From assembly GCF_004197395.1 (NCBI RefSeq), contig NZ_SELS01000037.1, forward strand, positions 1 to 64,000: DNA of 64,000 nucleotides. The letters are read 5' to 3'. The notes under the pieces are model-generated. The model did no database searches, was not told where the DNA came from, and worked only from the letters and a program-made list of their open reading frames with translations. Position 1 is the stretch's first letter; every line of letters starts with the position of its first letter. Position numbers and translations under genes: made by a program. Positions 30,864-38,365 of this stretch are shown in pieces. The stretch comes from Paraburkholderia sp. UYCP14C (GTDB lineage: Bacteria; Pseudomonadota; Gammaproteobacteria; Burkholderiales; Burkholderiaceae).

Positions 30864-31232
30864 ATGCGCAAGACCATCGCTTTGCTGGCCCCGCTCGCGT
30901 TCGCCGCGCTACACGCGAGCGCGTTCGCCGATCCACCCAAACTGTCCAACGGCCGCTTCGTCACCGCCGACGGCATGACGCTCTATACGTTCGACAAGGA
31001 CACCATGCCCGGCGTCAGCGCCTGCACCGGCGGCTGCATGAGCAACTGGCCGGCGGCCACAGCGGAGCCGACCGACAAGCCGACGGGCGACTGGACGCTG
31101 ATCCCCAGCGCGGACGCCAAGCAGCAATGGGCATACAAGGGCCATCCGCTGTATCACTACGCGGCCGACAAGCAGGCGGGCGATGCAAAGGGAGACGGCT
31201 TCAAGGAGGTCTGGCACATCGCCAAGCCATAA
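30864..31232 (+). CDS. Exported protein of the COG4315 'secreted repeat' family
   Basis: 122 residues with a signal peptide (MRKTIALLAPLAFAALHASAFA) and two copies of the PF03640-type repeat: DGMTLYTFDKDT...CTGGCMSNWPA and KGHPLYHYAADKQAGDAKGDGFKEVWHIA. The repeat's conserved Tyr/Cys/Trp pattern is present, including a CTGGC cysteine pair. Family members are small periplasmic or lipoprotein-like proteins of unknown function. No lipobox cysteine is seen, so a soluble periplasmic protein is likely. It stands alone after ssrA; an inverted repeat lies 50 bases downstream. Confidence 0.85.
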   Translation: MRKTIALLAPLAFAALHASAFADPPKLSNGRFVTADGMTLYTFDKDTMPGVSACTGGCMSNWPAATAEPTDKPTGDWTLIPSADAKQQWAYKGHPLYHYAADKQAGDAKGDGFKEVWHIAKP

Positions 31233-31282
31233 GAAGCCAGCCCAGCTGGCAACCGGGCCGCGAATTCACTCGCCACAAAGCA

Positions 31283-31308
31283 CAACGCCGGCCCAGGAGC
31301 CGGCGTTG
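31283..31308. terminator. GC-rich inverted repeat between convergent genes
   Basis: A perfect 10-bp stem CAACGCCGGC / GCCGGCGTTG with a 6-base loop lies between the COG4315 gene and the convergent small exported protein. It lacks a T-tract on either side, so it may be a weak or Rho-assisted terminator. Confidence 0.4.
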
Positions 31309-31347
31309 CGTCAAACCTCGAAGCTCGGGCAAAGCTCGAGCGGACGC

Positions 31348-31614
31348 TTATTCGTCATTCGGGCACTGCAGATTGCAGCCATTCGGATCGCCCAGGTCGC
31401 CCCGCTTGCGCGCCTCCGAGCGTTTGCCGTGCTGATACTTGGCCGATGGCGCGGACGCGGCGAACGGCATCTGTGGATGCTCGTTGAGGCGGAATTCGTC
31501 GTTCAGGATGCCGCCCGGCACGCCAGGCGAATTTTGCGCGTAAGCGACGGAGACGGTGGCACAGAGCACACCAGCCGCGGCAGCGGCGGCACATGCGTGG
31601 AGTAGAGCTTTCAT
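31348..31614 (-). CDS. Small exported protein of unknown function
   Basis: 88 residues from ATG 31614. A clear signal peptide (MKALLHACAAAAAAGVLCATVSVAYA) is followed by a short hydrophilic mature part of about 62 residues with no recognised domain, ending GDPNGCNLQCPNDE. The two C-terminal cysteines could form a disulfide. The composition (Pro, Gly, charged) suggests little fold. It is convergent with the COG4315 gene and downstream of, but not close to, the ModE-like regulator. I do not recognise a family. Confidence 0.6.
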   Translation of the reverse strand: MKALLHACAAAAAAGVLCATVSVAYAQNSPGVPGGILNDEFRLNEHPQMPFAASAPSAKYQHGKRSEARKRGDLGDPNGCNLQCPNDE

Positions 31615-31744
31615 GTCGGTTCGGCGCGGCTTGGCGCGCGGTTAAAGCGGATACGAAGCCAAGAGATTAGCCGAAACCGCCGCACTGCGCAGCGGCACGC
31701 GCCGAGCGCCGGCGCTTTTCTGGTTACAGGCTCTTACGCCGCCG

Positions 31745-32824
31745 TTACGCGAGCGCGCCGCCGAGCCCCTCGTCAACATCGACGAGCCTGCCGCAATCGC
31801 ACGGATCGTAGCCGGCTAGCTGCTCGACGCGATGGTGAAACGCGCTGCCGCGCAACAGATCGATCACCGTCGCAAGCGGCGCCCGAGAGAGATGCGCGCG
31901 GTCGCACGCGAAGTAGTAGTCCTCGTCGACGATCGGAATGAAATCGAGACCGAAATGATGCGCGGCCGGCTCCACACCGAAGCCAATGTCCGCCATCCCG
32001 CTCGCGACGAACGCCGCGATCGCCGAGTGCGTCAGCTCGGTCGACGCATAGCCGTTGACGCGGTCCGGGTCCACGCCGACCTGTCGCAGCGCGAGATCGA
32101 GCAGCATCCGGGTACCCGAGCCCGGCTGGCGGTTGACGAAACGGATGTCGTCGCGTGCCAGATCGCCGAGTCCGCCGATCCGCTTCGGATTGCCCTTGCC
32201 GATGAAGAGACCCTGCTTGCGCCGGGTCAGATGCACGAGCACATGGCGTTGCGGATCGAGCCAGCGCCGGTAGGTATCGGCGCATACCGCGCGAAACTCG
32301 CCGAGCGGCAGATGAAAACCCGCCAGATCGCACTCGCCGCGCGCGAGCGCGCTGACCGCGTCGGCGCTGTCGCGGTACTTGATCTCGACCAGCAGATCGT
32401 TGGCGACCAACGCCGTCACGAGCGCGGCCACCGCATAACCGTGCGACGCGTGGATGCGCACGTCATCGGCGGGGGGCGCGAGCCAGCGGTTCAGATCGCT
32501 CGCCACTTCGCTCGCGAGCGCCTGCAGATTGCCGTCGAGCCGCTCGCCGCAGAGCCGCTGCGCACGCAGCACCGCGTGCCCAAGTTCGGACAGCACCGAG
32601 CCGCGGCCACGCTCTTTTGCGATCAGCGGACCACCGAGCCGCTCCTCGATGCTGCGCAGCAAACCCCATGCGTGCCGGTAGGACAAACCCTTAAGCGCCG
32701 CGGCCTGCGCAATGCTGCCAGATTCGTCGACGAGCGCGAGCAGCGGCACCACGTCCGACAGGCTGGCCTCGCGGCCATCGGCGCCCTTCACCACCAGCTC
32801 GACCTGACATTCGATCCTGACCAT
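31745..32824 (-). CDS. ModE-like HTH regulator with periplasmic-binding-protein-like sensor domain
   Basis: One-component transcription factor, 359 residues. The N-terminal winged helix of ModE/LysR type spans ~18-85 (LLALVDESGSIAQAAALKGLSYRHAWGLLRSIEERLGGPL). A PBP-like ligand-binding domain (~120-345; FVNRQPGSGTRMLLDLAL, GMADIGFGVEPAA) resembles molybdate/tungstate-binding proteins. It is divergently placed from the fds formate dehydrogenase operon, a molybdenum enzyme, with a 135-base control region carrying a perfect palindrome, so control of fds by an oxyanion or formate-linked signal is likely. The exact ligand is unknown. Confidence 0.85.
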   Translation of the reverse strand: MVRIECQVELVVKGADGREASLSDVVPLLALVDESGSIAQAAALKGLSYRHAWGLLRSIEERLGGPLIAKERGRGSVLSELGHAVLRAQRLCGERLDGNLQALASEVASDLNRWLAPPADDVRIHASHGYAVAALVTALVANDLLVEIKYRDSADAVSALARGECDLAGFHLPLGEFRAVCADTYRRWLDPQRHVLVHLTRRKQGLFIGKGNPKRIGGLGDLARDDIRFVNRQPGSGTRMLLDLALRQVGVDPDRVNGYASTELTHSAIAAFVASGMADIGFGVEPAAHHFGLDFIPIVDEDYYFACDRAHLSRAPLATVIDLLRGSAFHHRVEQLAGYDPCDCGRLVDVDEGLGGALA

Positions 32825-32902
32825 ATATGTATTACTCTTTCCTATTGCATGCGCCCGTTGGCCCGCCTATCTTTCGGCTATACCATATCGAATAAGCGAA
32901 GC

Positions 32903-32916
32903 ATACGTGCACGTAT
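32903..32916. promoter_or_regulatory. Perfect 14-bp palindrome in the regulator/fds control region
   Basis: ATACGTGCACGTAT is an exact dyad in the 135-base gap between the ModE-like regulator and fdsG. Related AT-rich half-site sequences, CATATATG (32822-32829) and GCATATATCG (32931-32940), flank it and recall the TATAT cores of ModE-type boxes. It is a probable binding site for the divergent regulator. Confidence 0.5.
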
Positions 32917-32959
32917 TATGAATAACAAGAGCATATATCGCTTTGGAGGAGCCCCCACT

Positions 32960-33445
32960 TTGGACGATTCCCTCGCCACGGCGCCGGATCAGCTCGTGCA
33001 GCGTCACGCGCAGCCCGGCCGCTCGTTGATCACGATCCTGCACGCGATCCAGGATGAACTCGGTTATGTGCCGCCCGCGGCGGTCCAACCGCTCGCCCGC
33101 GCGCTGAACCTGTCGCGCGCGGAAGTGCACGGCGTCATCACTTACTACCATCACTTCCGCACCACGCCGGCCGCGCCCGTCACGGTGCAGCTATGCCGCG
33201 CCGAAGCGTGCCGCAGCATGGGCAGCGAGGCGCTCGCCAAGCACATCGAGGCGCACACCGGTTGCCGCTTCGACGCCGGTCACCATGACGGCGCGACGGT
33301 GGAGCTCGAATCGGTGTACTGCCTCGGCCAATGCGCGCTGTCGCCGGCGCTGATGCTCAACGGCACGCTGCACGCGCGCGTGTCGCCACAGAAATTCGAC
33401 GCGCTGTTCGCCGCGGCCCAAAAATGCGTGGAGGTGCCGGCATGA
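32960..33445 (+). CDS. fdsG: NAD-dependent formate dehydrogenase gamma subunit FdsG
   Basis: NuoE-like [2Fe-2S] thioredoxin-fold subunit of the soluble FdsGBAD formate dehydrogenase. The cluster cysteines are in CRAEACRSMG and YCLGQCALSPALM, spaced as in NuoE. LPxxLxxIQDELGYVPPAAV and EVHGVITYYHHF are family signatures. The start is ambiguous. The TTG at 32960 has an ideal GGAGGAG site 8 bases upstream and gives 161 residues. The ATG at 32918 adds 14 residues but lies directly on the palindrome with no ribosome site. Its end overlaps fdsB by ATGA. Confidence 0.92.
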   Translation: MDDSLATAPDQLVQRHAQPGRSLITILHAIQDELGYVPPAAVQPLARALNLSRAEVHGVITYYHHFRTTPAAPVTVQLCRAEACRSMGSEALAKHIEAHTGCRFDAGHHDGATVELESVYCLGQCALSPALMLNGTLHARVSPQKFDALFAAAQKCVEVPA

Positions 33446-35016
33446 CGCGCATCTATGTTCCGCGAGATTCGTCGGCGCTCGCGCTCGGCGCCGATGCGCT
33501 GGCTGAAGCCATCACCAGCGAAGCCGCGCGCCGCAGCATTGCGATCGAACTGATCCGCAACGGCTCGCGCGGGTTGCTGTATCTCGAACCACTCGTCGAA
33601 GTCGCGACACCTGAGGGCCGCATCGGCTATGCAAACGTTGAAGCGGCAGACGTCGCCGGGTTGTTCGACGCGGGCTTCGTCGACGGCGGCGAGCATGCGC
33701 GGCGCGTCGGTCTGGTCGACGAGATTCCGTATCTGAAGAAGCAGCAGCGCCTGACCTTCGCGCGGATCGGCATCACCGACCCGCTGTCCATCGACGATTA
33801 CGTCGCGCACGGCGGCCTCGAAGGCCTGCGAAACGCGCTCAAAGCCGACGGCGACAGCGCCTGCGAAGCGTTGATCGAATCCGGCCTGCGTGGCCGCGGC
33901 GGCGCGGCCTTCCCGGCCGGCATCAAGTGGCGCACGGTACGTGGCGCGAAGGCCGCGCAGAAGTACGTCGTCTGCAATGCCGACGAAGGCGATTCGGGCA
34001 CCTTCTCCGATCGTCTCGTGATGGAAAGCGATCCGTACATGCTGATCGAAGGCATGATCATCGCGGGCGTCGTGACCGGCGCGACTGTCGGCTACATCTA
34101 TGTGCGCAGCGAATACCCGCACTCGATCGCCACGCTCGAAGCGGCCATCGCCCGTGCGCGCCGGGCTGGCTGGCTCGGCGACGACGTGCTCTCGAGTGGG
34201 CAGCGCTTCGAGCTGTTCGTCGCCAAAGGCGCGGGCTCGTATGTGTGCGGCGAGGAAACCGCGATGCTCGAATCGCTCGAAGGCAAGCGCGGCATCGTTC
34301 GCGCGAAGCCGCCGGTGCCCGCGCTCGTGGGCCTCTACGGCCAGCCCACCGTGATCAACAATGCGATCACGCTCGCCACGGTGCCGATCATCTTCGCGCG
34401 CGGCGCGGCGTTCTATAAGGACTTCGGCATGGGCCGCTCGCGCGGCACGCTGCCGTTCCAGCTGGCTGGCAACATCAAGCGAGGCGGCCTCGTCGAACTC
34501 GCGTTCGGCGTGACCTTGCGCGAACTGCTCGACGACTTCGGCGGCGGCACCGCGAGCGGCCGGCCGGCGCGCGCGGTGCAGGTCGGCGGTCCGCTCGGCA
34601 CGTATCTGCCGGAAAGCCAGTGGGACATCCCGATGGACTACGAAGCGTATGCGGCAGTCGGCGCGGTGATCGGCCACGGCGGTCTGGTCGTGCATGACGA
34701 CACGTCGAACCTTGCCGAGCTCGCGCAATACGCGATGCACTTCTGCGCGCTCGAATCGTGCGGCAAATGCACACCGTGCCGGATCGGCTCGACGCGCGGC
34801 GTCGAGGTGATCGCGCGGATTCGTGACGGCGACACGTCGACGCGTCAGGTGCAATTGCTGCGCGATCTGTGCGACACGATGGTGTCCGGCTCGCTGTGTG
34901 CGATGGGCGGCATGACGCCGTTCCCGGTGCTGTCCGCGCTCGATCATTTCCCTGAAGACTTCGGTCTCGCCGCCGATCCCACTGCCGACCACGCTACCAA
35001 AGCGGCCGCGGCCTGA
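33442..35016 (+). CDS. fdsB: NAD-dependent formate dehydrogenase beta subunit FdsB
   Basis: NuoF-like flavoprotein subunit, 524 residues, that passes electrons from the FeS chain to NAD+. An N-terminal region of ~130 residues precedes the NuoF core. FMN/NADH binding is shown by GRGGAAFPAGIKW and NADEGDSGTFSDR, the glycine-rich loop by GAGSYVCGEETAMLESLEG, and the [4Fe-4S] cluster by ESCGKCTPCRIGS plus a distal cysteine (SGSLCAMGG). Starts at ATG 33442, overlapping the fdsG stop by four bases, and is followed by fdsA after 15 bases. Confidence 0.95.
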   Translation: MTRIYVPRDSSALALGADALAEAITSEAARRSIAIELIRNGSRGLLYLEPLVEVATPEGRIGYANVEAADVAGLFDAGFVDGGEHARRVGLVDEIPYLKKQQRLTFARIGITDPLSIDDYVAHGGLEGLRNALKADGDSACEALIESGLRGRGGAAFPAGIKWRTVRGAKAAQKYVVCNADEGDSGTFSDRLVMESDPYMLIEGMIIAGVVTGATVGYIYVRSEYPHSIATLEAAIARARRAGWLGDDVLSSGQRFELFVAKGAGSYVCGEETAMLESLEGKRGIVRAKPPVPALVGLYGQPTVINNAITLATVPIIFARGAAFYKDFGMGRSRGTLPFQLAGNIKRGGLVELAFGVTLRELLDDFGGGTASGRPARAVQVGGPLGTYLPESQWDIPMDYEAYAAVGAVIGHGGLVVHDDTSNLAELAQYAMHFCALESCGKCTPCRIGSTRGVEVIARIRDGDTSTRQVQLLRDLCDTMVSGSLCAMGGMTPFPVLSALDHFPEDFGLAADPTADHATKAAAA

Positions 35017-35031
35017 CTCCAGGAGTTCACC

Positions 35032-38013
35032 ATGTCCGACCAGTTCAACTCCCCCGCCGGCCCGAAGGAAGTCCCCCAAGGGGGCGGCTGCGGCTCAGGC
35101 AACTGCGCGTGCAAGTCGCAAGCGCTGGCACGCGCCGCCAACCCTTATACCGACGAAACCGACTACGGCACCCCAGCCCGCCACTCGGACGTCGACGTGA
35201 CGCTCGAAATCGACGGCCAGGCGGTCACCGTACCGGCCGGCACATCGGTGATGCGCGCGGCGGCCGAAGCCGGCGTCAATGTGCCGAAGCTGTGCGCGAC
35301 CGATTCGCTCGAGCCGTTCGGCTCGTGCCGTCTGTGTCTCGTCGAAATCGAAGGACGGCGCGGCTATCCGGCCTCGTGCACGACGCCGGTCGAAGCCGGC
35401 ATGAAGGTGCGCACGCAGACCGACCGTCTGCAGTCGCTGCGTCGCAACGTGATGGAGCTGTACATCTCCGATCACCCGCTCGATTGCCTGACCTGCCCCG
35501 CCAACGGCGACTGCGAACTGCAGGACATGGCGGGCGTGACCGGCCTGCGCGAAGTGCGCTACGGCTTCGACGGCGCGAATCATCTGAAGGACAGGAAGGA
35601 CGCATCGAATCCGTACTTCACGTACGATCCGTCGAAGTGCATCGTCTGCAATCGCTGCGTGCGCGCGTGCGAGGAAACCCAGGGCACGTTCGCGCTGACG
35701 ATCACCGGTCGCGGCTTCGAATCGCGCGTCGCGGCGAGCGAGAACCAGCCGTTCATGGAATCGGAGTGCGTGTCGTGCGGCGCGTGCGTGGCCGCGTGCC
35801 CGACCGCGACCCTGCAGGAAAAGACCGTCGTGATGCTCGGCCAGCCCGAGCACTCGGTCGTCACCACCTGTGCGTATTGCGGTGTCGGCTGTTCGTTCAA
35901 GGCCGAGATGAAGGGCAACCAGGTCGTGCGGATGGTGCCGCACAAGAACGGCCAGGCCAACGAAGGCCATGCGTGCGTGAAGGGCCGCTTCGCATGGGGC
36001 TACGCGACGCACAAGGACCGCATCAAAAAACCGATGATCCGCGCGAAGATCACCGACCCGTGGCGCGAAGTCAGCTGGGACGAAGCGATCTCGTATGCGG
36101 CGTCGGAATTCCGCCGCATCCAGGCGAAGCATGGGCGCGATTCGATCGGCGGCATCACGTCGTCGCGCTGCACGAACGAAGAGACTTACCTCGTGCAGAA
36201 GCTCGTGCGCGCCGCGTTCGGCAACAACAACGTCGACACCTGCGCGCGCGTCTGCCATTCGCCGACCGGCTACGGTCTGAAAACGACGATCGGCGAATCG
36301 GCGGGCACCCAGACGTTCGCGTCGGTCGACAAAGCCGACGTCATCATGGTGATCGGCGCGAATCCGACCGATGGCCACCCGGTGTTCGCCTCGCGTCTGA
36401 AGCGCCGCGTGCGCGAGGGTGCGAAGCTGATCGTCGTCGATCCGCGCCGCATCGATATCGTCGATACGCCGCACGTGAAGGCGTCGCATCATCTGCAATT
36501 GCGGCCCGGCACCAACGTTGCGATCGTCAATGCGCTCGCGCATGTGATCGTCACCGAAGGCCTGCTCGACGAAGCGTTCGTCGCCGAGCGCTGCGAGACC
36601 CGCGCGTTCGAACAGTGGCGCGATTTCGTCGCGCTGCCGGAAAACTCGCCGGAAGCGACCGAAGCGGCGACCGGCGTGCCCGCGCAACAGGTGCGCGAAG
36701 CCGCGCGCATGTACGCGACCGGCGGCAACTCCGCCATTTACTATGGCCTCGGCGTCACGGAACACTCGCAAGGCTCGACGATGGTGATCGGCATCGCGAA
36801 CCTCGCGATGGCGACCGGCAACATCGGCCGCGAAGGTGTCGGCGTGAATCCGCTGCGCGGCCAGAACAACGTGCAGGGTTCGTGCGATATGGGCTCGTTC
36901 CCGCACGAGCTGCCGGGCTATCGGCACATCGGCGATCCGCTCGTGCGCACGCAGTTCGAAAACGCCTGGAACGTCACGCTGCAACCGGAACCGGGCCTGC
37001 GCATTCCGAACATGTTCGACGCCGCGCTGCACGGCAGCTTCAAGGGCCTGTACTGCCAGGGCGAGGACATCGTGCAGTCGGACCCGAACACGCATCATGT
37101 GGCGGCGGCGCTGTCGTCGATGGAATGCATCGTCGTGCAGGACATCTTCCTGAACGAGACCGCCAAGTATGCGCACGTGCTGCTGCCCGGCTCGTCGTTC
37201 CTCGAAAAGGACGGCACCTTCACCAATGCCGAGCGCCGCATCTCGCGCGTGCGCAAGGTGATGCCGCCGCTCGGCGGTTACGCGGACTGGGAAGTCACGC
37301 AGTTGCTGTCGCGCGCGCTCGGCTACGAGATGAACTACACGCATCCGTCCGAGATCATGGACGAGATCGCCCGGCTCACGCCGACTTTCCACGGCGTATC
37401 GTTCCAGAAGATCGACGAGCTGGGCAGCATCCAGTGGCCCTGCAACGAGGACGCGCCCGACGGCACGCCGACGATGCACGTCGGTACCTTCGTGCGCGGC
37501 AAGGGCAGGTTCGTGATCACGAAGTTCATCGCCTCGCCGGAGAAGGTCACGCGCAAGTATCCGCTGCTGCTGACGACCGGCCGCATCCTGTCGCAGTACA
37601 ACGTGGGCGCACAGACGCGCCGCACCGAAAACTCGCGCTGGCATGACGAAGACCGGCTGGAACTGCATCCGCACGATGCCGAGGAACGCGGCATCAAAAC
37701 CGGCGACTGGGTCGGCATCGAATCGCGCGCGGGGCAGACCGTGTTGCGCGCGAAGGTGACGGAGCGGATGCAGCCGGGCGTCGTCTATACGACGTTCCAC
37801 TTCCCCGAATCGGGCGCGAACGTGATCACGACCGACAGCTCCGACTGGGCGACCAACTGCCCGGAATACAAGGTGACCGCGGTGCAGGTGATGCCGGTCG
37901 AGCAACCGTCGCAATGGCAGAAGGACTATTTGCGCTTCAATAGCGAACAGCTCGAACTGCTGAAGCGGCGCGAGCAGGCCAACGCGGCCGCGGCCGTCAC
38001 TGCGGGCAAGTGA
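35032..38013 (+). CDS. fdsA: NAD-dependent formate dehydrogenase alpha subunit FdsA (Mo-bisMGD)
   Basis: Catalytic subunit, 993 residues, oxidising formate to CO2. A NuoG-like N-terminus carries a [2Fe-2S] cluster (FGSCRLCLVE, C116), a His/Cys FeS site (DHPLDCLTCPANGDCEL) and two ferredoxin-type clusters (CIVCNRCVRAC; CVSCGACVAAC). The FDH-specific [4Fe-4S] motif is CAYCGVGCSF. The molybdenum ligand is C408 with neighbouring H409 (CARVCHSPT), where selenocysteine sits in E. coli FdhF, so this is a Cys enzyme. An extra Cys-rich start (CGSGNCAC, residues 20-27) precedes the first domain. The C-terminal molybdopterin domain is complete. Confidence 0.96.
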   Translation: MSDQFNSPAGPKEVPQGGGCGSGNCACKSQALARAANPYTDETDYGTPARHSDVDVTLEIDGQAVTVPAGTSVMRAAAEAGVNVPKLCATDSLEPFGSCRLCLVEIEGRRGYPASCTTPVEAGMKVRTQTDRLQSLRRNVMELYISDHPLDCLTCPANGDCELQDMAGVTGLREVRYGFDGANHLKDRKDASNPYFTYDPSKCIVCNRCVRACEETQGTFALTITGRGFESRVAASENQPFMESECVSCGACVAACPTATLQEKTVVMLGQPEHSVVTTCAYCGVGCSFKAEMKGNQVVRMVPHKNGQANEGHACVKGRFAWGYATHKDRIKKPMIRAKITDPWREVSWDEAISYAASEFRRIQAKHGRDSIGGITSSRCTNEETYLVQKLVRAAFGNNNVDTCARVCHSPTGYGLKTTIGESAGTQTFASVDKADVIMVIGANPTDGHPVFASRLKRRVREGAKLIVVDPRRIDIVDTPHVKASHHLQLRPGTNVAIVNALAHVIVTEGLLDEAFVAERCETRAFEQWRDFVALPENSPEATEAATGVPAQQVREAARMYATGGNSAIYYGLGVTEHSQGSTMVIGIANLAMATGNIGREGVGVNPLRGQNNVQGSCDMGSFPHELPGYRHIGDPLVRTQFENAWNVTLQPEPGLRIPNMFDAALHGSFKGLYCQGEDIVQSDPNTHHVAAALSSMECIVVQDIFLNETAKYAHVLLPGSSFLEKDGTFTNAERRISRVRKVMPPLGGYADWEVTQLLSRALGYEMNYTHPSEIMDEIARLTPTFHGVSFQKIDELGSIQWPCNEDAPDGTPTMHVGTFVRGKGRFVITKFIASPEKVTRKYPLLLTTGRILSQYNVGAQTRRTENSRWHDEDRLELHPHDAEERGIKTGDWVGIESRAGQTVLRAKVTERMQPGVVYTTFHFPESGANVITTDSSDWATNCPEYKVTAVQVMPVEQPSQWQKDYLRFNSEQLELLKRREQANAAAAVTAGK

Positions 38014-38021
38014 GGCGAGCG

Positions 38022-38273
38022 ATGGACAATCGGAATCTGATCGACATGGCCAACCGGATCGGCGACTTCTTCGAGTCGATGCCCGACCACGAAGAAGCGC
38101 TGAGCGGCGTCGCCGAACACATCCGCCGCTTCTGGGAGCCCCGCATGCGGCGCGCGCTGCTCGCGACGCTCGACGAAGCGCCGGACACGTACGACATCAC
38201 GCTATCGGACTTCACGCGCGAGGCGATCGTCAGGTATCGCGAGAAGTTGACGCCGGCGCAGGCGGCGGCTTAG
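38022..38273 (+). CDS. fdsD: Formate dehydrogenase delta subunit FdsD
   Basis: Small subunit of the FdsABG complex, 83 residues from ATG 38022 (MDNRNLIDMANRIGDFFESM). It belongs to the FdsD family and is thought to assist assembly or stability. Signatures are the NRIGDFFE start and HIRRFWEPRMRRALL. It directly follows fdsA. The fdsC (FdhD-type sulfurtransferase) gene that sits between fdsA and fdsD in Cupriavidus-type operons is not present, and none is seen elsewhere in the window. A GTG at 38010 could add four residues. Confidence 0.9.
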   Translation: MDNRNLIDMANRIGDFFESMPDHEEALSGVAEHIRRFWEPRMRRALLATLDEAPDTYDITLSDFTREAIVRYREKLTPAQAAA

Positions 38274-38365
38274 GGTCAGGCTTAGGCCGTACGCTCCATC
38301 ACCGAAGCGCGGCGGCGAGATCCGCCGTCGCGCTCTCGCCCATGCCAGGCAACAGGCGACCCTGA

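Noticed and set aside
36240-36275. Selenocysteine in formate dehydrogenase
   Set aside because: The codon at the Mo-ligand position encodes Cys (RVCH), with no in-frame TGA.
35095-37914. 939-codon open frame on the minus strand opposite fdsA
   Set aside because: Antisense shadow of a high-GC gene: biased His/Arg/Ala composition, no domain, and the opposite strand encodes a complete FdsA.
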